From contig JAIYAR010000013.1 of assembly GCA_027488985.1 (NCBI GenBank), positions 124,001 through 188,000 on the forward strand: 64,000 bases of DNA, in the 5' to 3' direction. Below, piece after piece: positions 38,788-47,865 of the stretch. Position 1 is the first letter of the stretch; each line of letters starts with the position of its first letter. The translations under genes and the position numbers were made by a program. Source of the stretch: Comamonadaceae bacterium (GTDB lineage Bacteria; Pseudomonadota; Gammaproteobacteria; Burkholderiales; Burkholderiaceae_C). The notes beneath the pieces are model-generated. The model was not told where the DNA came from. It made no database searches and saw nothing but the letters and a program-made list of their open reading frames with translations.

Positions 38788-40080
38788 ATGCAAGCCGAAC
38801 GCCAAATTCTCAATGCCGCCCTGTATGCCCGCCGCCAATCCGCCGTTGCCCGTGGCGTCGGTCAGGCCCACGAGATTTTCATCAAGAACGCCCGCAACTC
38901 CGAGTTCTGGGATGTGGAAGGCCGCCGCTTCATCGACTTCGCCGGCGGTATTGCGGTACTCAACACCGGCCACCTGCACCCCCAGGTGATTGAGGCCGTC
39001 AAGGCCCAGCTCGACCTTTACACACATACCTGCTTTCAGGTGATCGCCTACGAACCCTACGTCGAAGTGTGCGAACGCCTGAACGCCATGGCGCCCGGCA
39101 ACTTTGCCAAGAAGAGCCTGCTTCTAACCACCGGCGCCGAAGCAGTGGAAAACGCCATCAAAATCGCCCGCGCTCATACCAAGCGCCCCGGCGTAATCGC
39201 TTTCACCGGCGGCTACCACGGCCGCACCAACTTCACGCTGGGCCTCACCGGTAAAGTGGCTCCGTACAAGCTGGGCTTTGGCCCCTTCCCCGGCGAAGTC
39301 TTTCACGCACAGTTCCCCATCGAACTGCATGGTGTGAGCGTGGAGGATGCCCTGCACTCGGTGGAGTTGATCTTCAAGAATGACATCGAGGCAGAACGGG
39401 TTGCGGCCTTCATCGTGGAGCCAGTGCAAGGCGAAGGTGGCTTCTACGTCGCCCCTCCCGAGTTCATTTCCGGCCTGAAGGCCATGGCCGACAAGTACGG
39501 TATTTTGTTGATCGCCGACGAAGTGCAAACCGGCGCGGGTCGCACCGGCACCTGGTTCGCCTGCGAGCAGTGGCCTGTGGCTCCTGATTTGATTACCACT
39601 GCCAAATCGTTGGCTGGCGGATTCCCCTTGTCCGGTGTGGTCGGTCGTGCTGACGTGATTGACGCACCGGCGGCAGGTGGCTTGGGCGGTACTTATGCAG
39701 GCAGCCCCGTTGCTTGCGCCGCGGCACTGGCCGTGATGAAGGCCTTTGAAGAAGAAAAACTCCTGCAACGCAGCCAAGCCATGGGCGCCTTCCTGGTCGA
39801 GAAGCTCAAGGCGATTGCCACCAAGGTACCTGCCATCGGTGATGTACGCGGATTGGGCGCCATGGTCGCCATCGAGTTATTTGAGGACGGCGATGTCAAC
39901 CGCCCTGACGCCGCATTGGTCAAGAAAGTGGTGACCGAAGCTGCCCGCCGCGGACTGATCCTGCTGTCTTGCGGCACCTACGGCAACGTCATCCGCATCC
40001 TAGTGCCCTTGACGGCTCCGGATACATTGCTGGAGGAAGGCTTGAGCATTCTGGCCGACAGCTTCACCGCTTCCGTTTGA
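38788..40080 (+). CDS. gabT: 4-aminobutyrate aminotransferase
   Basis: A 430-residue class III aminotransferase converting GABA and 2-oxoglutarate to succinate semialdehyde and glutamate. The PLP Lys lies in TTAKSLAGGFPLSGV near residue 272. Other marks are LLTTGAEAVENAIKIARAHT, FTGGYHGRTNFTLGLTG and LLIADEVQTGAGRTGTWFA. ATG 38788 (MQAERQILN) is preferred over 38755. gabD follows after 93 bp that include dispersed-repeat copy D. Confidence 0.95.
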   Translation: MQAERQILNAALYARRQSAVARGVGQAHEIFIKNARNSEFWDVEGRRFIDFAGGIAVLNTGHLHPQVIEAVKAQLDLYTHTCFQVIAYEPYVEVCERLNAMAPGNFAKKSLLLTTGAEAVENAIKIARAHTKRPGVIAFTGGYHGRTNFTLGLTGKVAPYKLGFGPFPGEVFHAQFPIELHGVSVEDALHSVELIFKNDIEAERVAAFIVEPVQGEGGFYVAPPEFISGLKAMADKYGILLIADEVQTGAGRTGTWFACEQWPVAPDLITTAKSLAGGFPLSGVVGRADVIDAPAAGGLGGTYAGSPVACAAALAVMKAFEEEKLLQRSQAMGAFLVEKLKAIATKVPAIGDVRGLGAMVAIELFEDGDVNRPDAALVKKVVTEAARRGLILLSCGTYGNVIRILVPLTAPDTLLEEGLSILADSFTASV

Positions 40081-40097
40081 TGGGATCAGATGAAATG

Positions 40098-40154
40098 CTA
40101 CGTTTTTCATAGCTGCTTGCGCATATTTCATGGGCGCTGGCAGCCAATTTTGTT
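40098..40154. repeat. Dispersed palindromic element, copy D (gabT-gabD gap)
   Basis: The sequence ATAGCTGCTTGCGC, 11-nt loop, GCGCTGGCAGCC followed by a T-rich tail is in inverted orientation relative to copy A. It fills the gabT-gabD gap and could partly separate expression of the two genes. Confidence 0.88.
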
Positions 40155-40173
40155 TGTATATTGAGGAGACACC

Positions 40174-41646
40174 ATGTCCACATTGCCGCTTTCCCTGTTG
40201 AAAGACCCCAGCCTGCTCAAGACAGACGCACTTATCAACGGCCAGTGGGTCACCGGCGCTAGCCGCTTTGCGGTGACTGATCCGTCCAACGGCCAGCACT
40301 TGGCCGATGTGGCCAACCTCGGTGCAGCAGACGCGGAAGCCGCCATCGCAGCTGCCAACGCCGCCTGGCCCGCCTGGAAGAGCAAGACCGCCAAAGAGCG
40401 CAGCATCATCCTGCGCAAGTGGTTTGACCTGCTTATGGCCAACCAGGAAGACCTGGCCCGCATCATGACGGCCGAGCAAGGCAAGCCCTTTGCCGAAGCC
40501 AAAGGCGAGATTGCCTATGGCGCCAGCTTTGTGGAGTGGTTTGCCGAAGAAGCCAAGCGCGTCAACGGCGAGACGCTGCCCCAGTTCGACAACAACCGCC
40601 GCCTGATGGTGATCAAGCAGCCCATCGGTGTGTGCGCTGCCATCACGCCCTGGAACTTCCCGCTCGCCATGATCACCCGCAAGGTGGCGCCTGCGCTGGC
40701 CGCCGGTTGCCCCGTGATCATCAAGCCCGCTGAGCTAACGCCCCTGACTGCGTTAGCTGCCGCCGAGCTGGCCATCCGCGCCGGCATTCCGGCCGGTGTG
40801 CTCAACATGATCACCGCCGACAGCGACCAATCGATTGCCGTGGGCAAGGTCATTTGCGCCAGCGACGTGGTGCGCCACTTGAGCTTCACCGGCTCCACCG
40901 AAGTGGGCCGCATCCTGATGGCGCAAAGCGCGCCCACCGTCAAAAAGCTGTCGCTCGAACTGGGTGGCAATGCCCCCTTCATCGTGTTTGACGACGCCGA
41001 TGTGGACTCCGCCTTGGAAGGCGCTTTGGCAAGCAAGTACCGCAATGCTGGCCAGACCTGCGTGTGCGCCAACCGCTTCTATGTGCAAGCCGGCGTGTAC
41101 GACCAGTTTGTGGCCAAGTTCAGCGCCAAGGTCAAAGCCATGAAGGTCGGTAACGGCTTTGAAGACGGCGTGGTGCAAGGTCCGCTGATTGAAGACGCAG
41201 CCATTGAGAAGGTCAAACGCCACGTGGCGGACGCCGTGGCAAAAGGTGGCAAAGTGGAAACTGGCGGCAACGCCTTGCAAGGCCAGTTCTTTGAGCCTAC
41301 CGTGGTCTCCGGCGCTACTGCCGACATGCTGTGCGCCCGCGAAGAAACCTTCGGCCCCTTCGCACCGGTGTTCAAGTTCACCACCGAGCAGGAAGCTATA
41401 GACGCCGCCAACAATACCGAGTTCGGCCTGGCCAGCTACTTCTACAGCCGCGATATCGGCCGCATCTACCGCGTGGGCGAAGCGCTGGAATACGGCATGG
41501 TGGGCGTGAACGTGGGCATTCTGGCCACCGAGCACGTGCCTTTCGGCGGTGTCAAGCAATCCGGCCTGGGCCGCGAGGGCTCGCACTTCGGCATGGACGA
41601 CTACATCGAAGTCAAGTACCTCTGCTTGGGCGATATCCTCAAGTAA
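40174..41646 (+). CDS. gabD: Succinate-semialdehyde dehydrogenase
   Basis: A 490-residue aldehyde dehydrogenase completing GABA breakdown to succinate. The catalytic Cys is in RNAGQTCVCANRFY and the general base Glu in LSLELGGNAPFIVFDD. The cofactor region has ITPWNFPLAMITRKVAPALA and LSFTGSTEVGRIL. The length fits the NADP-type GabD. ATG 40174 follows GAGGAGACACC. A strong terminator follows at 41658. Confidence 0.96.
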   Translation: MSTLPLSLLKDPSLLKTDALINGQWVTGASRFAVTDPSNGQHLADVANLGAADAEAAIAAANAAWPAWKSKTAKERSIILRKWFDLLMANQEDLARIMTAEQGKPFAEAKGEIAYGASFVEWFAEEAKRVNGETLPQFDNNRRLMVIKQPIGVCAAITPWNFPLAMITRKVAPALAAGCPVIIKPAELTPLTALAAAELAIRAGIPAGVLNMITADSDQSIAVGKVICASDVVRHLSFTGSTEVGRILMAQSAPTVKKLSLELGGNAPFIVFDDADVDSALEGALASKYRNAGQTCVCANRFYVQAGVYDQFVAKFSAKVKAMKVGNGFEDGVVQGPLIEDAAIEKVKRHVADAVAKGGKVETGGNALQGQFFEPTVVSGATADMLCAREETFGPFAPVFKFTTEQEAIDAANNTEFGLASYFYSRDIGRIYRVGEALEYGMVGVNVGILATEHVPFGGVKQSGLGREGSHFGMDDYIEVKYLCLGDILK

Positions 41647-41657
41647 TCGCCAAAAAG

Positions 41658-41687
41658 AAAAAACGGGGCCGAGGCCCCGTTTTTTTA
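41658..41687. terminator. Bidirectional rho-independent terminator after gabD
   Basis: ACGGGGCC-GA-GGCCCCGT is a perfect 8-bp stem extended by A/T pairs, with six or more A before and seven T after it. It ends gabD and also serves the convergent membrane-protein gene ending at 41701. Confidence 0.95.
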
Positions 41688-41700
41688 ATCAGCAATTTGA

Positions 41701-42189
41701 TCAGCTCAGCTCTGGCCCTTGCGGGTTGGCAGCACGGGCACTGCGGTTCACGCCGTTGTTCACCGACCATGGAATGGAGGGTGCCCGGTCCAAAGGCGCC
41801 ACCTTGGTCAACAATGCCTGCCAGAAGAAGCCGCTCTGGATAGCGATCACCGCGAACAGCATGTAGCTCTGCGAGCTGGATGCGAGCCAAAGGTTGTACA
41901 CCGGCATGAACACAAACGGCGACACCAGTAAAGGCAAGCCAATGCGCAATGCCTGCATGGACTCCAGCCCCTTGCCAAGGTTGAACAAATCCCAGTAGTA
42001 GTTGGTAAACATGCCCATCACCATCCAGCAGCCCAAATGCCATGCATACACGATGGCATGGTTGCGCACCAAGAGCGCAATCCAGGGTTGGGAGGTTTCA
42101 TCCGCATTCACGATGAGAACCATGAAAGCCCCCGTGGTCGCGAAGACCACGAAGTAGATGAACATCAGAAATTTAAGCGCTCTGGACAT
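41701..42189 (-). CDS. Hypothetical membrane protein
   Basis: A 162-residue protein with about four hydrophobic helices (FLMFIYFVVFATTGAFMVLI, VYAWHLGCWMVMGMFTNYYW, IGLPLLVSPFVFMPVYNLWL and YMLFAVIAIQSGFFW) and a polar C-terminal tail of 30 residues. I do not recognise a family. ATG 42189 follows GGGGAAAAC. It lies 53 bp beyond scoB on the same strand and may be co-transcribed with it. Confidence 0.75.
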   Translation of the reverse strand: MSRALKFLMFIYFVVFATTGAFMVLIVNADETSQPWIALLVRNHAIVYAWHLGCWMVMGMFTNYYWDLFNLGKGLESMQALRIGLPLLVSPFVFMPVYNLWLASSSQSYMLFAVIAIQSGFFWQALLTKVAPLDRAPSIPWSVNNGVNRSARAANPQGPELS

Positions 42190-42242
42190 GTTTTCCCCGG
42201 GGTTTGACACTGCGCAGCATCTTACCCGCTAGAACCCCCGGC

Positions 42243-42881
42243 TTAGAGCAGGGTCACACCCGTTTTAGACTGCACAACCTCGCGGGTGACGCCGGGAGCC
42301 AACTCCACCAGCTTCAGCCCTTCAGGGGTGACGTCCATGACGGCCAGGTCCGTGATGATGCGGTCCACCACGCCCACGCCGGTCAAGGGCAAGGTGCAAC
42401 TGGGCAGGATCTTCAGGTCTTCGGTGCCGTCTTTCTTCTTGGCCACGTGCTCCATGAGCACGATCACGCGCTTCACGCCAGCCACCAGGTCCATTGCACC
42501 GCCCATGCCCTTGACCATCTTGCCGGGAATCATCCAGTTCGCGAGGTCGCCCTTTTCACTCACTTGCATAGCACCCAGAATGGACAAGTTGATTTTGCCG
42601 CCGCGAATCATGGCAAAGCTCTGGTCTGAGCCGAAGATGCTGCTGCCCTTGATGGTGGTCACGGTCTGCTTACCCGCATTGATCAGGTCGGCGTCGACCT
42701 CATCCTCGGTCGGGAAAGGGCCTATGCCCAACATGCCGTTTTCGCTTTGCAACCACACCTCTTTGTCAGAGGGCACATGGTTTGCCACCAAGGTGGGAAT
42801 GCCGATGCCCAGGTTCACATAAAACCCGTCTTCCAGCTCGTGGGCCGCACGGGCAGCCATTTGGTCTTGATCCCAGCTCAT
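42243..42881 (-). CDS. scoB: 3-oxoacid CoA-transferase subunit B
   Basis: A 212-residue beta subunit of succinyl-CoA:3-ketoacid CoA-transferase. The catalytic Glu lies in [20 protein letters not shown] near residue 47. [20 protein letters not shown] precedes it, and [16 protein letters not shown] is also typical. It follows scoA with a 2-bp gap. The heterodimer activates acetoacetate at the expense of succinyl-CoA. Confidence 0.94.
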   Translation of the reverse strand: MSWDQDQMAARAAHELEDGFYVNLGIGIPTLVANHVPSDKEVWLQSENGMLGIGPFPTEDEVDADLINAGKQTVTTIKGSSIFGSDQSFAMIRGGKINLSILGAMQVSEKGDLANWMIPGKMVKGMGGAMDLVAGVKRVIVLMEHVAKKKDGTEDLKILPSCTLPLTGVGVVDRIITDLAVMDVTPEGLKLVELAPGVTREVVQSKTGVTLL

Positions 42882-42883
42882 GT

Positions 42884-43591
42884 TCAGACTCCTGCTTTCT
42901 CGGTGATCGTGCGTTTCTCAATCCGCTTCTCGGGTGAGGCGTTCAATACGATGCGATGCACATAAATCCCGGGCAAATGCACGGCATCCGGCGCGATGTC
43001 GCCGGTCTCGACGATCTCTTCCACTTCCACCACCGTAATCTTGCCGGCCATGGCCACAGCCGGGTTGAAGTTGCGCGCGGTAAAGCGGAACTGCAGGTTG
43101 CCCGACTTGTCAGCGCGGTGGGCTTTCACCAGCGACACATCCGGAACCAATGAGCGTTCCATCACATAAGTCTCGCCATCAAACTCGCGCAGCTCTTTGC
43201 CCTCGGCCACCATGGTGCCCACACCGGTCTTGGTGAAGAAGGCGGGAACACCAGCTCCACCTGCACGCAGCTTCTCAGCCAACGTACCTTGGGGGGTGAA
43301 TTCCAACTCCAGCTCGCCAGCCAGGTATTGGCGCTCGAACTCTTTGTTTTCGCCCACATAGGAGCTGATCATCTTTTTGATCTGACGCGTCTCGAGCAAC
43401 TTGCCGAGGCCAAAGCCGTCAACACCTGCGTTGTTGGAGATAGCGGTCAGGTTTTTGGCACCCGAATCGCGCAAGGCATCAATCAGTGCCTCGGGAATGC
43501 CGCACAAACCAAAACCACCGACGCCCAGCAACTGGCCGTCCTGGATGATGCCTTCAAGCGCCGCAGCGGCGCTGGGGTAAATCTTGTTCAC
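42884..43591 (-). CDS. scoA: 3-oxoacid CoA-transferase subunit A
   Basis: A 235-residue alpha subunit. Diagnostic blocks are [37 protein letters not shown] and [19 protein letters not shown], and the end [14 protein letters not shown] matches ScoA more closely than the 3-oxoadipate enzyme PcaI. It is the first gene of the scoAB pair and divergent from a PAS-LuxR regulator, with a strong palindrome between them. Confidence 0.93.
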   Translation of the reverse strand: MNKIYPSAAAALEGIIQDGQLLGVGGFGLCGIPEALIDALRDSGAKNLTAISNNAGVDGFGLGKLLETRQIKKMISSYVGENKEFERQYLAGELELEFTPQGTLAEKLRAGGAGVPAFFTKTGVGTMVAEGKELREFDGETYVMERSLVPDVSLVKAHRADKSGNLQFRFTARNFNPAVAMAGKITVVEVEEIVETGDIAPDAVHLPGIYVHRIVLNASPEKRIEKRTITEKAGV

Positions 43592-43636
43592 TGCGCATAT
43601 CTCCTATATGGATAGAAACAACATGGGCACTACGAT

Positions 43637-43658
43637 ACTACGTAACCGCATACGTAGT
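43637..43658. promoter_or_regulatory. Palindrome between scoA and PAS-LuxR gene
   Basis: ACTACGTA-accgca-TACGTAGT is a perfect 8-bp dyad in the 100-bp divergent region, with further CTACG and CCGTA half-site-like words on both sides. It is the best candidate operator for the adjacent LuxR-type protein. Confidence 0.6.
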
Positions 43659-43691
43659 TCTCCGTAAAGCCTTTCCCTCACCGCAATCTGC

Positions 43692-44246
43692 ATGGACATT
43701 GACTATCGCCAAGCCTTTGACCTCGCGCCCGTGGGGCTGGCGCTTTCGCGCAACCGCACCATGATCGATTGCAACCAACAACTGTGCGAGATGTTCGGGG
43801 CTAGCAAAGACCAACTGGTGGGCCAGTCCTTCCAGGTGCTCTACCCGAGTGCGGACGAATTTGAGCGCCTCGGTGCACGCATGGCGCCTCTGCTCAACCG
43901 CAATGGAACCTATGCAGATGACCGCATCATGAAACGGCTGGACGGCCGCTTCAAGGGAGAAACCTTTTGGTGCCATGTAAGCGGCCGGGCACTGAACCCT
44001 AGCGCCCCCCACGAAGCTGGTATCTGGACATTCGAAGACTTGAGCGCCCGCCGCCCCGTACGAGCGGAGCTCACCCCCCGCGAGCGCGAGGTCGCGGCCT
44101 ACCTGATGCAGGGCCAGACCTCCAAGCAGATCGGCAAAACGCTGGAGATCAGCCACCGCACCGTCGAAATTTACCGTGCGCGCCTGATGCGCAAATACAA
44201 GGCATCCACCACCGCAGACCTGGTGCACAAGCTCATGGCAGGCTGA
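43692..44246 (+). CDS. PAS-domain LuxR-family regulator
   Basis: A 184-residue regulator with an N-terminal PAS domain (AFDLAPVGLALSRNRTMIDC, then QLVGQSFQVLYPSADEFERL) and a C-terminal LuxR-type HTH near 128-182 (LTPREREVAAYLMQGQTSKQ, then LEISHRTVEIYRARLMRKY). There is no receiver domain, so it may sense a small molecule or redox state directly. Divergence from scoAB suggests it controls ketone-body use. Confidence 0.9.
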   Translation: MDIDYRQAFDLAPVGLALSRNRTMIDCNQQLCEMFGASKDQLVGQSFQVLYPSADEFERLGARMAPLLNRNGTYADDRIMKRLDGRFKGETFWCHVSGRALNPSAPHEAGIWTFEDLSARRPVRAELTPREREVAAYLMQGQTSKQIGKTLEISHRTVEIYRARLMRKYKASTTADLVHKLMAG

Positions 44247-44439
44247 AAACCTGAAAAGACCCTAAATCTGTATCGGAATGGTGCATTTTTTGTATCAATG
44301 CACCAGAATGTGGCACACAAGCAGCTCACAGACCACAAGGCGGAGCTGCGCACCTATTGCTGACAGGGAGCGGCGACCGGCGGACATCCGTTGGACCATC
44401 TGGCACGCCACCTCCTGTGTTTGTAGGGAGAACGTGCAA

Positions 44440-46038
44440 ATGAAAGCCTGGAAAATTGCAACCCGTCTGCAATGGATCATCGGCATCCTCGGATGCTTGT
44501 TGGTCGGCATCGGTAGCCTGGGCCTCCAAGGCCTCGCAGCGTCCAATGCATCTCTGAAAACCGTCTACGAAGACCGTGTCATCGCGTTGGGCCAGCTCGG
44601 TGAAGTCTCCCGACTGCTGCAACGCAATCGCATCGTGCTGCTGGACAGCCTCGTCCACCGGGAACCCGCCCATGTGAAGCAGCAGACCGACGAGTTTGAC
44701 CGCAACACCGCCCGCATCGAGAGCACCTGGAAAGCCTACGAGGCGACCTACCTCACCCCGGAGGAATCAGCTCTCGCCAAAGAGTTTCCATCCCTATACG
44801 GCAACCTGATGAATCTGGGCTTGCGACCCATGCGCGGGGCCTTGGCAAACCTGGACCATGAGCGTGCGGATCAGTTCTACCAAACGCAAGTAACCCGCCT
44901 GATGGCTCCGGTCATGGAGAACATCGAACAGCTCAACCGCATCCAATATGCAGTCTCCAAGCAGGAGTACGAATCGGGCCTTGCCGACTTTAGGTGGATG
45001 CGGGCAGTAAGCATCTCGGCGATCCTTGCGGGTCTGGGGATCGCAATCGCTTTGGGCTACTTCATGATCCGCTCCCTTTACCGCCAGTTGGGTGGCGAGC
45101 CTTCAGAGGTGCTCGCCATTACCACCGCGGTGGCGCAAGGCGACCTGACGACCTCCATTACGGTACCCGCCTTTGCCCCGGACAGTGTCATGGCCGGCAT
45201 GGCCCGTATGCAACATGCGCTGCAGATCATGGTGGGAACCGTCCGGGAAGGCTCCGAAAGTGTGGCCAGTGGCAGCACCCAGATAGCCAGCGGCAGTGGA
45301 GATTTATCTTCGCGAACCGAGCGGCAGGCTAGCGCTCTGGAGCAGACCGCCGCTTCCATGGAGCAACTAAGTGCCACTGTGCGTCAAAACGCTGACAGCG
45401 CCCGGGAAGCCTACCGGTTGGCCCATGTGGCTTCCGGCATCGCGCGCAAGGGGGGCAATGTCGTGGCCCAGGTCGTGGACACCATGCAGGGTATAGACCA
45501 GGCCTCACAGCGGATTGCCGACATCATCGGGGTGATTGACGGCATCGCCTTTCAAACCAATATCCTGGCGCTGAACGCTGCCGTAGAGGCAGCCCGTGCA
45601 GGGGAACAGGGTCGCGGCTTTGCAGTGGTGGCCAGCGAAGTACGCTCACTGGCCGGGCGCAGTGCGGATGCGGCCAAGGAAATCAAAGGCTTGATTTCAG
45701 CAAGCGTAGAGAGGGTCGCACGAGGTAACGACCAAGTGGAACAGGCGGGTGGCACCATGGAAGAAGTGGTACTCGCTATCCAGCAGGTTGCAGACCTCAT
45801 GGACTCCATCAGCGCAGCCAGCTCGGAGCAGGCTTCCGGGGTTTCCCAGATCGGCGAAGCGGTCGGTCACATGGACCAGACCACCCAACAGAACGCGGCC
45901 TTGGTAGAGGAAATGTCTGCTGCGGCCGCCAGTCTGCGGGCACGCGCTCACGAACTGGTGCAAAGCGTTGCAGCGTTCAGGCTGAATAAAGGCGGCAATT
46001 CGCCGTTGCGGCAGATCTTGCTGGAGAGCGCCACCTAG
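44440..46038 (+). CDS. Methyl-accepting chemotaxis protein
   Basis: A 532-residue chemoreceptor. TM1 is WIIGILGCLLVGIGSLGLQG, a four-helix-bundle sensor with a Tar-like layout follows, and TM2 is AVSISAILAGLGIAIALGYF near residue 190. HAMP and the signalling domain follow with [19 protein letters not shown]. There is no terminal CheR-binding pentapeptide. ATG 44440 with AGGGAG upstream is chosen over an in-frame extension to 44278. Its stop overlaps the convergent small gene by 4 bp. Confidence 0.92.
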   Translation: MKAWKIATRLQWIIGILGCLLVGIGSLGLQGLAASNASLKTVYEDRVIALGQLGEVSRLLQRNRIVLLDSLVHREPAHVKQQTDEFDRNTARIESTWKAYEATYLTPEESALAKEFPSLYGNLMNLGLRPMRGALANLDHERADQFYQTQVTRLMAPVMENIEQLNRIQYAVSKQEYESGLADFRWMRAVSISAILAGLGIAIALGYFMIRSLYRQLGGEPSEVLAITTAVAQGDLTTSITVPAFAPDSVMAGMARMQHALQIMVGTVREGSESVASGSTQIASGSGDLSSRTERQASALEQTAASMEQLSATVRQNADSAREAYRLAHVASGIARKGGNVVAQVVDTMQGIDQASQRIADIIGVIDGIAFQTNILALNAAVEAARAGEQGRGFAVVASEVRSLAGRSADAAKEIKGLISASVERVARGNDQVEQAGGTMEEVVLAIQQVADLMDSISAASSEQASGVSQIGEAVGHMDQTTQQNAALVEEMSAAAASLRARAHELVQSVAAFRLNKGGNSPLRQILLESAT

Positions 46039-46502
46039 TCGAGATAGCCTTGCCGCAACTTGGCGGGTTGACCGTGAGCGCGAGCGAGTTCACCCTCCAG
46101 CGCTGCAATCCTCTGCTCTGCCAGTCCCAGCTGCAGTAACGCAGCCTGGAGTTCCGCTTCCAACCGTGCCACCTCCAACACCAAGGTGTCTGCAACTGCG
46201 GTCACCTTCTCTCGGGTGGCATCGCGGGTAAGGGTGAGGCCGGCGGACAAGGTGTCCAGCCAGGCAAGAATCTGAACTCGCGTGGTGTCTTTGTGCAGCG
46301 GTGTTTGCAAGGTAGCTTTTTTCACATCGGCCCGCCGGCATAGTTCACTTTGGGTAACGCGGCCATGGTTGAACGGGTAAACGCCCTGATGGGCAGCGAT
46401 GTCTGCTTCAATGTCTGCCATCGCCTTGCGCAAACGGGCCAATGCGGCCTCCGTGCGGGGGTTGGCATTGTCGGCAGAAGGCAGATAAAGATGTTCGGGC
46501 AT
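46035..46502 (-). CDS. Hypothetical HTH plus coiled-coil protein
   Basis: A 155-residue protein. The middle has an HTH-like block GRVTQSELCRRADVKKATLQ near residues 47-66, like those in recombinase-accessory (TnpC/DUF6262) or KfrA-type proteins. The C-terminal half (about 105-148) is rich in Leu, Ala and Glu with heptad spacing, predicting a coiled coil. ATG 46502 (MPEHLYLPS) is preferred. No recombinase is nearby. Function is unknown. Confidence 0.6.
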   Translation of the reverse strand: MPEHLYLPSADNANPRTEAALARLRKAMADIEADIAAHQGVYPFNHGRVTQSELCRRADVKKATLQTPLHKDTTRVQILAWLDTLSAGLTLTRDATREKVTAVADTLVLEVARLEAELQAALLQLGLAEQRIAALEGELARAHGQPAKLRQGYLD

Positions 46503-46573
46503 GAAGCAGGCTCTGGTCTCAAGGCCTGTGCAGTTTACTGAAGCTAGACTCTCGCGCATTAACAAGGACCGCC

Positions 46574-46840
46574 ATGACAGAACACAGCACACCCGCCCCT
46601 TACGAAGCCGACGCATGGGCTGCACTGAAGCAGCTCGGGGACACCGCATTGACCACCGGCGGCATTCAAGCCGTGCTTCAGATGTTCATCAGCGTGGTGA
46701 CTTCGGCGGAAGAAGTGGCGCGCGTGAGCGAAGAGGCCGGCCATCCTGAGACCATGACCACGCAGGTCATCTCCGAATGGATCAGCACCCAGTTCGTGCC
46801 GGAGATGCAGGCCAGGTTGCAAGAATCCGGCGAGGCCTAA
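46574..46840 (+). CDS. Hypothetical small acidic protein
   Basis: An 88-residue acidic, helical protein (EADAWAALKQLGDTALTTGG, then ISVVTSAEEVARVSEEAGHP). There is no signal peptide, Cys or recognised motif. It overlaps the convergent IclR gene by 4 bp. It is probably a real gene because the codon pattern matches neighbours and it fills the available space. No family is recognised. Confidence 0.55.
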   Translation: MTEHSTPAPYEADAWAALKQLGDTALTTGGIQAVLQMFISVVTSAEEVARVSEEAGHPETMTTQVISEWISTQFVPEMQARLQESGEA

Positions 46841-47643
46841 ATCAGGTTGCGCATGGCGCGCGCGGTTTCTTGCAGCACCGGCAACACGCGGCGCACCGCA
46901 TCGTCTGTACTTTCGTTGCCCATGGGCATGGTCACGTTGAGCGCGCCCATCAAGGCGCCATGGCGGTCAATCAAAGGCACCGCCACCCCGCGGTAGTTCA
47001 TTTCCAGCTGTTGTTCCGAGACCGCCCAGCCCTGCTGGCGAATGCGGGCCAGCTCCACCCGCATACGATCTTTGCTGGCAATGGTGTGCGAGGTGTAGGC
47101 CTTGAATTGCCGGGTTTGTAACCAATCCTCCAGCCAGGCCGGGTCGCGCATTGCAAGGATCAACATCCCCGCAGACGTCACCTGCGCCTGCACCCTTGAA
47201 CCCAGCACATACCCAGTACTCATGGGCCGGTTGCTGCCATTGCGGGCGATGTAGACGATCTCATCGCCATCGAGCACGCTCACATAGGCAATCTCTTGAG
47301 TGCCAGCGGTGACCCGCTGCAAAAACGGCTGCACCACCCGCGGCAAACGGGCCGACTCCAGATAAGACTGCCCGATGCGCAGCACCCGCGGCGTCAGCCA
47401 GAACAACTTACCGTCACTCGCCACATAGCCCAAGTACTGCAAGGTCAACAAATAGCGGCGGGCGGCGGTGCGGGTCATGCCACAGCGCTCGCCGGCCTGA
47501 CTGGCCGTCATACGCTGGTGGGCGTCATCGAAGGCCTCGATCAGGCCCAGGCCTTTTTCAAGACCGGCAATCCAGTCCTTTTTATCCAAGGCAGGCGCGT
47601 CAATCCCTACAACGGGCGGGCGCAAGGCAAGTTCGGTAGTCAT
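46837..47643 (-). CDS. IclR-family regulator, PcaR/PobR-like
   Basis: A 268-residue regulator from ATG 47643. The N-terminal winged HTH is near residues 25-85 (GLGLIEAFDDAHQRMTASQA, then TRTAARRYLLTLQYLGYVA). The IclR effector domain follows (VQAQVTSAGMLILAM, then NYRGVAVPLIDRHGALMGAL). Similarity to PcaR, PobR and PcaU fits its place facing a transport operon with dehydroshikimate dehydratase and pca-like genes. Three 15-bp operator-like sites lie between. Confidence 0.9.
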   Translation of the reverse strand: MTTELALRPPVVGIDAPALDKKDWIAGLEKGLGLIEAFDDAHQRMTASQAGERCGMTRTAARRYLLTLQYLGYVASDGKLFWLTPRVLRIGQSYLESARLPRVVQPFLQRVTAGTQEIAYVSVLDGDEIVYIARNGSNRPMSTGYVLGSRVQAQVTSAGMLILAMRDPAWLEDWLQTRQFKAYTSHTIASKDRMRVELARIRQQGWAVSEQQLEMNYRGVAVPLIDRHGALMGALNVTMPMGNESTDDAVRRVLPVLQETARAMRNLI

Positions 47644-47700
47644 GGGCGCTGATTCTGGAGGTCTGGAAAACGGTGTCAGCCTAGTGCTTACCCGCAAAAT

Positions 47701-47736
47701 GATCGATTATCGATCTTTATAGTACGACAAACGATC
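47701..47736. promoter_or_regulatory. Two adjacent IclR-type 15-bp operator candidates
   Basis: GATCGATTATCGATC (47701-47715) is a perfect palindrome. GTACGACAAACGATC (47722-47736) shares the pattern GNNCGANNANCGANC. Their centres are 21 bp apart, two helical turns. They flank a TATAAA box reading toward the IclR gene, as expected for autoregulation. Confidence 0.6.
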
Positions 47737-47804
47737 ACATTGACAATTCTTCGCTTTCATTCGCACAGGTGAATCGCTAAAGTTCCCCTCGAACCGCACC
47801 ATTC

Positions 47805-47819
47805 GTACGACTAGCGAAC
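47805..47819. promoter_or_regulatory. Third IclR-type operator candidate near livK
   Basis: GTACGACTAGCGAAC matches the site at 47722 at 12 of 15 positions and fits the same GNNCGANNANCGANC pattern. It lies 47 bp upstream of the livK start, well placed for control of the transport operon. Confidence 0.5.
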
Positions 47820-47865
47820 AGACGGTCACCCCCAGAACCGAACGCCACACCAGGAGACAAACACC

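Noticed and set aside
42243..43591. CoA-transferase pair as PcaIJ (3-oxoadipate)
   Set aside because: Blocks such as [22 protein letters not shown] and EKRIEKRT match ScoA better than PcaI, and no pca genes adjoin.
44278..44439. N-terminal extension of the second chemoreceptor
   Set aside because: ATG 44440 has a ribosome site and begins directly before TM1; the extension is Cys/Arg-rich and not receptor-like.
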